Source: a gamma proteobacterium symbiont of Lucinoma myriamae (GTDB taxonomy: Bacteria > Pseudomonadota > Gammaproteobacteria > GRL18). From it: 5,059 bases of DNA. Both the position numbers and the translations under genes were made by a program. The stretch spans positions 1-5,059 of the forward strand of contig JAHXIM010000148.1 of NCBI GenBank assembly GCA_025655635.1, in the 5' to 3' direction. Each line of letters starts with the position of its first letter. Position 1 is the first letter of the stretch. The notes under the pieces were generated by a model. It did no database searches and was not told where the DNA came from. It worked only from the letters and a program-made list of their open reading frames with translations. Shown here in pieces: positions 1-4,973 of the stretch.

Positions 1-82
1 TGGTTGGATACAATTTACATAGCGGTGATCCTCCTACAGGGGACTTACACCCCATTAGTTTATGCCCATGACGGGCGTACAC
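1..82 (-). mobile_element. Group II intron, 5' end (domain I start); body lies off the left edge
   Basis: On the minus strand the element begins at 82 with GTGTACGCCC, close to the group II 5' consensus GUGYG. Next come a short hairpin (GCCC...GGGC) and a second one (GGGG, loop TGTAAGT, CCCC), followed by CTGTAGGAGGATCACC. This is the layout I know from the start of domain I in many proteobacterial group II introns. No reverse transcriptase is visible because the window ends first. The exon before the junction is T-rich (TTTTTTTTCTT). The intron lies in the same direction as the antiporter genes, so it would be transcribed in sense with them and could in principle be spliced out. The boundary at 82 is inferred from the consensus and could be off by a base or two. 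Confidence 0.75.
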
Positions 83-435
83 AAGAAAAAAAATGTCTGA
101 TGTTTAGACTTCTCAGTTATTACCCGAACTTCATGTTTTTCTTCCAGCTCCGACTTTGCTCTATTCTTTACTTCAAGCCTTGCCAGTGTTACCAGTAACA
201 AAGCACCTGTCAGCCCCGCTCCGATTGCCGCTTCAGCCAGGGCAACATCCGGAGCATCCAGTCGAACCCAGGCCAATGCCATTAATAGACCGAAGGCGAT
301 GAACAGCACAATGGCCTGAAACAGATCCGGACTCGCCAGAGCCCGCCAGGCCAGCCATAACAGGGCAAAACCTAACAGGGTGTCAAATACCAGCTGCAAT
401 AGAGTCATCAACGGTAATAAGGTTATTGCTTCCAT
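55..435 (-). CDS. DUF4040/MbhD-domain subunit of Mrp antiporter, 3' end interrupted by intron
   Basis: This is a small membrane subunit of the Mrp (Mnh) cation:proton antiporter, of the DUF4040/MbhD family. That family corresponds to the N-terminal part of MrpB-like proteins or the C-terminal part of MrpA. Three hydrophobic segments lie at about residues 7-30, 37-56 and 62-84. The family signature ASPDLFQAIVLF (residues 34-45) is followed by LDAPDVALAEAAIGAG (residues 59-74). The ATG at 433-435 overlaps the end of mnhG and has AAAGG about 9 bases upstream, suggesting translational coupling. Residues 1-117 come from the host gene. Codon 118 spans the intron junction, and the last eight or so residues are read from intron sequence before a TAA inside the intron. 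The core domain is complete, but the native C-terminus, and any fused MnhB part, is lost unless the intron splices. Confidence 0.8.
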   Translation of the reverse strand: MEAITLLPLMTLLQLVFDTLLGFALLWLAWRALASPDLFQAIVLFIAFGLLMALAWVRLDAPDVALAEAAIGAGLTGALLLVTLARLEVKNRAKSELEEKHEVRVITEKSKHQTFFFLCTPVMGIN

Positions 436-638
436 GGTTCAATACCTTTTTGTCGTGCTGCTTTAGCAATCAGATGGGCAACACTGGCACTAGAAAGCAG
501 TACCAAAAACCAGATCAAGAGTAACTTACCCGCCACAGCCCAGGACTCCACTTGCAAAGCAAGACCCAACACCATCAATCCCAGGCCGACATTATCAGCT
601 TTTGTCAGTGCATGCAGGCGAGTATAAACATCGGGCGC
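423..638 (-). pseudogene. mnhG: Remnant of mnhG (MrpG antiporter subunit), N-terminus missing
   Basis: Reading the frame that ends with TAA at 423-425 gives 71 residues starting APDVYTRLHALTKADNVG. This is the conserved central signature of MnhG/MrpG, which normally follows a first membrane helix and a LGLLR-type motif. The rest matches the family: two hydrophobic stretches (about residues 18-30 and 38-56), then SASVAHLIAKAA. The usual first 35-40 residues, with the start codon and first helix, are absent. An in-frame TGA at 639-641 sits directly before the remnant, and the upstream sequence codes for mnhF in another frame. The first ATG in this frame is at residue 22, inside the domain. MnhG proteins are normally about 100 residues or more. 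The gene is therefore probably broken by an internal deletion. Its end overlaps the next gene's start by 13 bases, as in an intact operon. Confidence 0.75.
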
Positions 639-802
639 TCAAACGCCTGTGCCAGCAACAATACACAGGCGACCGCAGTGGTACCGAATAATTGTGCTGC
701 CAGCATACGGGCTGCTGATGTTGGTCCTCGTAAAACACGCCACAGCCCCGCCACCAATGTCAACAACAGGAAAAGTGCGATAGCTAAATACAGTATTTCC
801 AT
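605..802 (-). pseudogene. mnhF: Truncated mnhF (MrpF antiporter subunit), C-terminus missing
   Basis: MnhF/MrpF is a small membrane subunit of the Mrp sodium/proton antiporter. The first 54 or so residues fit the family well: a hydrophobic helix (about 3-20), then WRVLRGPTSAARMLAAQLFG (residues 21-40) and a second helix up to LLLAQAFE. From about residue 55 the protein runs into the mnhG region in the wrong frame and ends in a non-homologous tail (RPMFILACMH). The third helix, normally about 30-35 more residues, is missing; full family members are about 85-100 residues. The start ATG lies 6 bases after the stop of the uspE C-terminal half, with GAAGAG upstream. Fusion to an N-terminally deleted mnhG points to a single deletion of roughly 200 bp across the F/G boundary. 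Confidence 0.75.
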
Positions 803-808
803 GAGCTA

Positions 809-1321
809 TTACTCTTCTAATCTGACGGGTGTGACAAAGCCTTCCGGTTTGATGGCAAGCACCGAACAGTCAATTTTGTTAAGGACTGTTTCAGCAGTAT
901 TACCCATCAAAAAACCGGGAATTCCAGTCCGTCCAACCGTCCCCATCATAAGGAGATCAATTTTTTGTTGTTTTACCATTTCTGGAATCATATCTTTGGC
1001 AAAACCTTTCACCAGATGTACCTTTGGTTTAAGGAAATCCGTAGCTTCCTCAGCGCCCTTATCAACAATGCCAGCAAGTAAAGTGTCTAACGAGTGTTGG
1101 TGATTAACACGCGTCCTGTCCACATAATCATCGACATAGGCCTTTGGTTGATACGCGAGGCCGGAACGCATACTGCTCTCACCATAGGCATGCCAGACAT
1201 GGATAATGTGCAATTCACTGAAATCCGATAGCGCCAGTGTTGCAGACATCTCCAGGATGCGCCGATTGAGTGCATTTTCTTCCGGTTTATTGTCAAATGG
1301 ATCAAAGTCCACCGCTGCCAT
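809..1321 (-). CDS. uspE: UspE-type universal stress protein, C-terminal half (split gene)
   Basis: This 170-residue product corresponds to the second Usp domain of a tandem UspE-type protein. UspE proteins are cytoplasmic stress proteins of about 315 residues, linked to stress survival, motility and adhesion in E. coli. The start MAAVDFDPFD matches the beta-strand that opens the second domain. The C-terminus holds the nucleotide-binding-like motif GTVGRTG...GNTAE (residues 127-144, spacing G-2x-G-9x-G-N) and then CSVLAIKPEGFVTPV, both typical of UspE. It is in the same reading frame as the upstream half, separated only by TAA and three codons (K, K, I). It may be made by reinitiation at this ATG, 9 bases after the stop. 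A possible AAGGA ribosome site lies 15 bases upstream, which is rather far. It sits just ahead of mnhF. Without the first half it is of uncertain function. Confidence 0.75.
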   Translation of the reverse strand: MAAVDFDPFDNKPEENALNRRILEMSATLALSDFSELHIIHVWHAYGESSMRSGLAYQPKAYVDDYVDRTRVNHQHSLDTLLAGIVDKGAEEATDFLKPKVHLVKGFAKDMIPEMVKQQKIDLLMMGTVGRTGIPGFLMGNTAETVLNKIDCSVLAIKPEGFVTPVRLEE

Positions 1322-1330
1322 GATTTTTTT

Positions 1331-1780
1331 TTAAGGTCCTTGCCTGGACGATTTAATGAGCCAGACCGGGCAAGGACATTTACGCAGCAAGTGCATATCC
1401 GAACTGGCAAAAAGCTTGTCCATAATCCCTTCTTCATCCACCGTTTTTATAAGCAAATCAATTTTTTGCCTAAGAACCTCCCGGATGAGTGCCAGAAAAG
1501 CCACTCCTGTCAGTACCCTGGCATTAATGATAATATTTTTCTCAATTGATGCCACCATAGTTTCCAGTTGAAACTGCTGTTTTTCTATTATTGCATCATG
1601 CAGATCTGACAGGGACATACCATGAACTTCCTCACTACTTCGCGTTGGAAATTCTTCCAGAATTGATACCACGGTCAGTTGCGCCTGATTGTTCTCTGCC
1701 AGCATCACCGCCCGCTCAAACGCATCACCACCCTGCAGTTCAGCATCAGCGACAAAAAGTATATTTTTAAAGCGTTTCAT
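1331..1780 (-). CDS. uspE: UspE-type universal stress protein, N-terminal half (ends at in-frame TAA)
   Basis: This is the first Usp domain of a UspE-type tandem universal stress protein, 149 residues. It opens with MKRFKNILFVAD, the usual first strand of a Usp fold, and ends with SDMHLLRKCPCPVWLIKSS (residues 126-144), very close to the signature that ends the first domain of E. coli UspE (DWHLLRKCPSPVW). Like UspE domain 1, it lacks the G-2x-G-9x-G ATP-binding motif. Translation stops at TAA (1331-1333), where relatives usually continue with an aromatic residue into the second domain. The following 170-residue half is in the same frame. The start overlaps the mnhE stop as ATGA and has a good AGGAG site 9 bases upstream, so it is translationally coupled to mnhE. 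It is best read as one uspE gene with a nonsense change, or a split gene with two products. Confidence 0.78.
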   Translation of the reverse strand: MKRFKNILFVADAELQGGDAFERAVMLAENNQAQLTVVSILEEFPTRSSEEVHGMSLSDLHDAIIEKQQFQLETMVASIEKNIIINARVLTGVAFLALIREVLRQKIDLLIKTVDEEGIMDKLFASSDMHLLRKCPCPVWLIKSSRQGP

Positions 1781-2325
1781 ATCTTTTTACTCCTATCTAC
1801 AGTCAGATTCAGTGCAAAGAGTCGCGCCACATATTCTTCAAGAATGCTCAGCTCTGAAGTAAAAGCACCCGTTTGATCAAGCACATGGACACATAGGTAT
1901 TCATCAGCTAATTCAGCACTCAATGTACCTGGCAGCAAGCTGACCATATTCGCCATAAAGATTTGCGGCAGTCCCGGTGGTAAGTTCCATTGGTAATAAT
2001 ACAGACCCGGTGAGATCGGTAGTCCAGGATGAAATGCGCGCCTGGCAACATCCACTGCACCACACAAGGAGTGCCAGAGAAAAAATGGCACAATGCGTAT
2101 GATGCCAATTAAGGACCAGGAAAATGGCGGTAATAGAGCCATACTCACTATTGTTGTTAATAGTACCACTGGCACACCAACCAGCCAGGAAGTCATTGCT
2201 CCATCAACGAGTACCCACCATATCAGAGTAAACAGCACAGCACGTATCAAACCAGCACCCAAACAAATCGTCACTGGGTAACGAGGTGTAAACTGTAAAC
2301 ACTGTCCTCGATCATTTGTATGCAT
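1777..2325 (-). CDS. mnhE: Na+/H+ antiporter subunit E (MnhE/MrpE)
   Basis: MnhE is a membrane subunit of the Mrp (Mnh) multisubunit cation:proton antiporter, which exports Na+ in exchange for H+ and supports pH and salt homeostasis. The 182-residue protein has hydrophobic segments at about residues 20-40, 44-64 and 68-88. They are followed by the family signature GAVDVARRAFHP (89-100), then PGLPQIFMANMVSLLPGTLSAE (117-138) and VHVLD (146-150). I chose the ATG at 2323-2325; the frame stays open to a TTG at 2337, but that is a weaker start. The Shine-Dalgarno sequence is poor (TGAG). It is the first gene of the operon, with a 4-base ATGA overlap into uspE. NhaR is encoded directly upstream on the same strand. 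The length is slightly above the usual 160 or so because of a longer N-terminus. This subunit looks intact. Confidence 0.88.
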   Translation of the reverse strand: MHTNDRGQCLQFTPRYPVTICLGAGLIRAVLFTLIWWVLVDGAMTSWLVGVPVVLLTTIVSMALLPPFSWSLIGIIRIVPFFLWHSLCGAVDVARRAFHPGLPISPGLYYYQWNLPPGLPQIFMANMVSLLPGTLSAELADEYLCVHVLDQTGAFTSELSILEEYVARLFALNLTVDRSKKI

Positions 2326-2363
2326 AATCAATCTCAATACAACATTACTATTAGTTTTTCTTT

Positions 2364-2392
2364 ATAGTATTACTTTAGCCTTTTATTGACAG
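2364..2392 (-). promoter_or_regulatory. Candidate sigma-70 promoter for the mnhE operon
   Basis: On the minus strand, CTGTCA (2387-2392) and TACTAT (2364-2369) are separated by exactly 17 bases; each matches 4 of 6 consensus positions. The start site would fall near 2357, about 30 bases before the mnhE ATG. Weak hexamers suit an activator-dependent promoter. The -35 overlaps the motif shared with the nhaR promoter. This is prediction only. Confidence 0.4.
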
Positions 2393-2405
2393 CATAAAAA
2401 GTCGA
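2385..2405 (-). promoter_or_regulatory. Candidate NhaR operator upstream of mnhE
   Basis: Read on the minus strand, this is TCGACTTTTTATGCTGTCAA, within which GAC and GTC form a short inverted repeat 10 bases apart. A very similar sequence, TCGACTTTTT followed by TTATTAGTCAA, lies at 3406-3426 upstream of nhaR on the plus strand. The site overlaps the predicted -35 of mnhE, a usual place for a LysR-type activator. Assignment to NhaR is inference from context, not from a known consensus. Confidence 0.4.
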
Positions 2406-2417
2406 ATCTTTTATACT

Positions 2418-2442
2418 AAATGCTCGTTTTTTTCGAACACTT
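2418..2442 (-). terminator. Weak hairpin after nhaR, possible terminator
   Basis: On the minus strand AAGTGTTCG and CGAGCATTT can pair over nine positions (including two G-U pairs) around a loop of seven A. It lies 21 bases after the nhaR stop. There is no T-run beyond the three T's inside the stem, so termination would be partial at best. Some nhaR transcripts may read through into mnhE. Confidence 0.25.
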
Positions 2443-2463
2443 AAGTCATTATCTAAGTTGCTG

Positions 2464-3360
2464 TTAATCAGCGAATAACGACTCCCGTGCTGTCTCCATC
2501 ACAGTAGAGACAATAGTATTCAGAATACGGCGTTCGACAGATATCGCATAGAAATGTGCCTTCACCTCATCGGTCTGACCAATCGCAGTCACCTGATACT
2601 GCCGTTCTACTTCTACCTCAATAGCCGCGGGGGCAATAAATATCCCGGCACTTTCCTGTCCAAAAGCCTTCATTAATGCGCTATCATCAAATTCACCAAC
2701 TATATGAGGACGTATGTGATATTTATCTAACCAGCGGTCAATACCAGAGCGAAGTTGATTACCCGTACAGGGTAAGAGTAGAGGTGTGTCATTCAGGCAG
2801 CCGGGAAAATCACCTGTCAGCTGCTTTTCCAGTTTCTCTGTGGCAAAGAAACTAACTGCACATTCACCCAGTTTATGACTGAAACCACGAGTACTGATTG
2901 TATGAGGAATTGGACGATCAGCTAATACCAGATCCAGGCGATGCAAGGTAAGTTCGGCTAATAGAGTATCAAGACTCGCTTCACGACAAATCATACGCAC
3001 TGGCTCAGACATCTGTAAAGCAGGTTTTAGAATACGATGGGTGATAGACTTAGGTACGACATCAACCACGCCCACCCGAAAAAGTTGTGGACGACCGGCA
3101 GGTAACTGATGAATCACTTCTTCCAGCTCACCACCCAGAGAAAAAATCTCATCAGCATAGCTCAATACCAGCCGCCCGATCTCAGTGAGTTCCAGATTAC
3201 GCCCGACCCGGGTAAACAGCTCGACACCAAGATAATTCTCCAGCAGGCTTAGTTGCCCGCTGATCGTCTGTGGCGTCAGATGCAGGCGTTCACCGGCACG
3301 AGCGACACCACCCTCTTTAGCAACCATCCAGAAATAACGCAAATGCTTATAGTTAACCAT
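2464..3360 (-). CDS. nhaR: LysR-family transcriptional activator NhaR
   Basis: NhaR is a LysR-type activator that in E. coli responds to Na+ and switches on the antiporter gene nhaA and other targets. The 298-residue protein has an N-terminal winged helix-turn-helix (about 1-62) with YKHLRYFWMVAKEGGVARAG and LTPQTISGQLSLLE, close to NhaR (YYFWHVYKEGSV...LTPQTITGQ). The effector-binding region keeps further NhaR-like stretches: DLVLADRPI, GECAVSFF, and GEFDDSALMKAFG, near-identical to a patch I recall in E. coli NhaR. The start is ATG at 3358-3360: GAGG lies 7 bases upstream, whereas the GTG at 3366 is too close to that site. It sits just upstream of the mnhE operon on the same strand, 138 bases apart, which supports control of the Mrp antiporter. 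The gene looks intact. Confidence 0.9.
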   Translation of the reverse strand: MVNYKHLRYFWMVAKEGGVARAGERLHLTPQTISGQLSLLENYLGVELFTRVGRNLELTEIGRLVLSYADEIFSLGGELEEVIHQLPAGRPQLFRVGVVDVVPKSITHRILKPALQMSEPVRMICREASLDTLLAELTLHRLDLVLADRPIPHTISTRGFSHKLGECAVSFFATEKLEKQLTGDFPGCLNDTPLLLPCTGNQLRSGIDRWLDKYHIRPHIVGEFDDSALMKAFGQESAGIFIAPAAIEVEVERQYQVTAIGQTDEVKAHFYAISVERRILNTIVSTVMETARESLFAD

Positions 3361-3398
3361 CAGCACCCCTCACTTCGATTTTTACGAATAGTACTTTA

Positions 3399-3426
3399 AC
3401 TATAATCGACTTTTTTTATTAGTCAA
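3399..3426 (-). promoter_or_regulatory. nhaR: Predicted sigma-70 promoter of nhaR
   Basis: On the minus strand TTGACT (3421-3426) and TATAGT (3399-3404) each match five of six consensus bases, with a 16-base spacer. The start site would be near 3392, giving a leader of about 30 bases before the nhaR ATG. It is the best promoter match in the window. Confidence 0.6.
3406..3426 (+). promoter_or_regulatory. Candidate NhaR operator in the nhaR-hpf gap
   Basis: Read on the plus strand, TCGAC, a T-run and ATTAGTCAA make an imperfect inverted repeat (GACT...AGTC, 9 bases apart). The site fills the spacer and -35 of the predicted nhaR promoter. A near copy lies upstream of mnhE at 2385-2405. Binding here would give autoregulation, common in LysR regulators, and might also affect the divergent hpf gene. 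This is inference from the shared sequence. Confidence 0.4.
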
Positions 3427-3481
3427 ATCCGGTTAGCATATTTATAGAGAAAGTGTTAACGGAACCAGAGAGGTATATACT

Positions 3482-3835
3482 ATGCAAATTGACATTCAGA
3501 CACGCAAGTTTTCCCTGACCGATGCCTTACGCAGCTATGCTGAACAACGCTTGCGCTCAACTCTGACCTGCTGTGATGATTTCATTCAACGAGTTGTTAT
3601 GTGTCTATCTGACATCAATGGTCCACGTGGCGGCACTGATAAACATTGCCATTTGCAAGTTGTGCTGAAAGGCCTGCCGGATGTGATCATCGAAGATACT
3701 GAAACCAATCTGTACGTTGCCATCGACCGTGCAACTGATCGTGCTGGACGTACTGTGGTACGCAAGATTGATCGTCATCAAACCCTGCACAAGCAAGGCC
3801 ATCCACTTGTGACAGATACAGAGTCATTTGACTAA
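3482..3835 (+). CDS. hpf: Ribosome hibernation factor, HPF/RaiA (S30AE) family, short form
   Basis: This small cytoplasmic protein binds the 30S subunit between the A and P sites and helps idle ribosomes survive stationary phase. The 117-residue sequence is a single S30AE domain. It begins MQIDIQTRKFSLTDALRSYAEQ (strand and first helix), followed by the conserved RVVMCLSDINGPRGG (37-51) and HLQVVLKGLPDVIIEDTETNLYVAIDRATDRAGRTV (57-92), the second helix region. There is no long C-terminal dimerisation domain, so it is a short form with a tail of about 20 residues beyond E. coli HPF (95 residues). The ribosome site GAGAGG (3468-3473) lies 8 bases before the ATG. It stands alone, divergent from nhaR and not next to rpoN, where hpf often sits. 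It converges on the M48 gene with only 23 bases between, and I see no clear terminator there. Confidence 0.88.
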   Translation: MQIDIQTRKFSLTDALRSYAEQRLRSTLTCCDDFIQRVVMCLSDINGPRGGTDKHCHLQVVLKGLPDVIIEDTETNLYVAIDRATDRAGRTVVRKIDRHQTLHKQGHPLVTDTESFD

Positions 3836-3858
3836 AATTTTCAACTCAAGATAACCGC

Positions 3859-4674
3859 CTATAATGGATAAACCGGCCTTGCTATTTTTTGTTTATAATA
3901 AGGCATCATTTTAGGGGTTAATCTCATGAGTGTCTTTTGACGATTACCCGGGGCTGGATGGGTGCTTAAAAATTCCGGGGGTGAATCACCACCCACATTG
4001 CCCATCTTTTCCCATAAGGTCGCTGCTGCATTTGGGTTGTACCCTGCTTTAGCCGCCAACTCGATGCCCATCTGGTCTGCTTCAATTTCAGCCGTTCGGC
4101 TATTGGGCAATTGTATTGCCATTGTGGCTGCCAAAGCAGCTCCGGTCAGTGCAGCACCACCATAGTCAGAATCACTTACTGCTACGGCAACAGCAACCAT
4201 ACCGATTTGAGTAGCCATTTGAACTGACATTTTTTCTGCGGTGTGATTCGCCAGTGCATGAGCAATCTCATGTCCCAACACCTGAGCCAGTTCATCATCA
4301 CTGGGTTTGACCTTGTTGAGCAAACCTGTATAAATGGCCATCTTGCCACCAGCCATACACCAGGCATTCACCATTTCAGGATCATCAATTACTTTAATAC
4401 TCCATTCCCAATTTCGGGTATGGGGATATTCTATAATGGCTTGACTGATCAGGCGACCAGTGATTAATTTAACTCGTTTTGTAACCACTGGATCACTATC
4501 TATTTTGCCTTTATCATCCAAAGGCTTGAGCGTTTTAACGTAGGCCTCTTTGGATGCCGAAATCGCTTGTTCGGGAGAAACCATCATAAATTGACTACGT
4601 CCTGTTGGGCTGGTCGTACAGGCAGTCATAGTCAACACAAAGAGTATAAATGGTATAACAATCAAACGCTTCAT
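3859..4674 (-). CDS. M48-family zinc metalloprotease, LoiP-like lipoprotein
   Basis: This is a predicted outer-membrane or periplasmic zinc protease of peptidase family M48, most like LoiP (YggG) and related quality-control enzymes. The 271-residue protein starts with a lipoprotein signal (MKRLIVIPFILFVLTMTAC), with the acceptor Cys at residue 19; the lipobox is slightly unusual, with Met at -3. The zinc motif HEIAH is at 135-139. The third ligand lies in the ETAD-like motif AEIEADQMG (195-203), and STHPAPGNR (237-245) supplies the conserved His also seen in BepA-like enzymes. A hydrophobic Ala-rich stretch (about 155-188) lies between, typical of the family. The start has AAGGA 6 bases upstream. 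It follows the DUF3820 gene by 17 bases on the same strand, so the two are probably co-transcribed. All catalytic residues are present. Confidence 0.87.
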   Translation of the reverse strand: MKRLIVIPFILFVLTMTACTTSPTGRSQFMMVSPEQAISASKEAYVKTLKPLDDKGKIDSDPVVTKRVKLITGRLISQAIIEYPHTRNWEWSIKVIDDPEMVNAWCMAGGKMAIYTGLLNKVKPSDDELAQVLGHEIAHALANHTAEKMSVQMATQIGMVAVAVAVSDSDYGGAALTGAALAATMAIQLPNSRTAEIEADQMGIELAAKAGYNPNAAATLWEKMGNVGGDSPPEFLSTHPAPGNRQKTLMRLTPKMMPYYKQKIARPVYPL

Positions 4675-4691
4675 AGATATTCCTTTTTAAT

Positions 4692-4928
4692 TTACTTCCG
4701 TAAAGGCTGAAACAAATATTCCAGACCATTAACTTTAATTTCAAGAACAATTGCCATTAACTTTCCCAACTCTCCTTCGGGAAAACCTTTATTGGCAAAC
4801 CAGACCACATAAGGTTCCGGCAGATCAATCAGCAAGCGATCCTTATACTTGCCAAACGGCATTTTATACTGAGCCAGCTTTAACAGGAGTCTGGGATCAG
4901 AGGGCAGTACATTATTTTCAACTTCCAT
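4692..4928 (-). CDS. DUF3820-family small protein
   Basis: This 78-residue protein belongs to the DUF3820 family, whose Pfam model is named as a putative quorum-sensing-regulated virulence factor; its biochemical role is not established. The family core is clear: MPFGKYKDRLLIDLPEPYVVWF (residues 23-44), then KGFPEGELGKLMAIVLEIKVNGLE (47-70), ending in a short basic tail. No signal peptide or membrane segment is seen, so it is probably cytoplasmic. Length is normal to slightly long for the family. The start ATG at 4926-4928 has no good Shine-Dalgarno sequence. The domain appears to begin before Met23, which is why the long form is preferred. It lies 46 bases downstream of a group II intron end, so its original upstream region has probably been displaced. 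Confidence 0.8.
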   Translation of the reverse strand: MEVENNVLPSDPRLLLKLAQYKMPFGKYKDRLLIDLPEPYVVWFANKGFPEGELGKLMAIVLEIKVNGLEYLFQPLRK

Positions 4929-4938
4929 AAACTGTCAA
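4910..4938 (-). promoter_or_regulatory. Promoter-like hexamers across the DUF3820 start
   Basis: On the minus strand a perfect TTGACA (4933-4938) lies 5 bases before the DUF3820 ATG. A TATAAT-like box (AATAAT, 4911-4916) follows after 16 bases. A transcript from here would begin near 4904, inside the gene, and would serve the M48 gene or a shorter DUF3820 form starting at Met23. It may be chance. Confidence 0.25.
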
Positions 4939-4973
4939 CTTATTTTACAAAATCAATTCTGAACACGATATTA

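Noticed and set aside
4..198. Open frame of 64 codons on the plus strand at the left edge
   Set aside because: It crosses the intron end and the antisense of the DUF4040 gene, has no recognisable motif, and its start lies at the window edge.
552..1103. Open frame of 183 codons on the plus strand
   Set aside because: It lies antisense to mnhG, mnhF and uspE, which have clear family matches; its composition (many S, N, T, no motif) is that of a shadow frame.
1087..1437. Open frame of 116 codons on the minus strand across the two uspE halves, as possible evidence of frameshifting
   Set aside because: It has no Usp-like sequence, and the two uspE halves are already in one common frame, so no frameshift is needed.
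2386..2417. Plus-strand TTGACA with TATACT as a promoter between mnhE and nhaR
   Set aside because: The spacer is 20 bases, too long, and it would drive only antisense transcription into nhaR; the TTGACA is better explained as part of the motif shared with the nhaR upstream region.
3401..3406. Perfect TATAAT on the plus strand as an hpf promoter
   Set aside because: No acceptable -35 lies 16-18 bases upstream (only a T-rich stretch), and the bases overlap the stronger nhaR -10 on the other strand. The true hpf promoter remains unclear.
3836..3900. Possible bidirectional terminator between hpf and the M48 gene
   Set aside because: Only scattered short complementary pieces are seen and no stable stem followed by a T-run on either strand.
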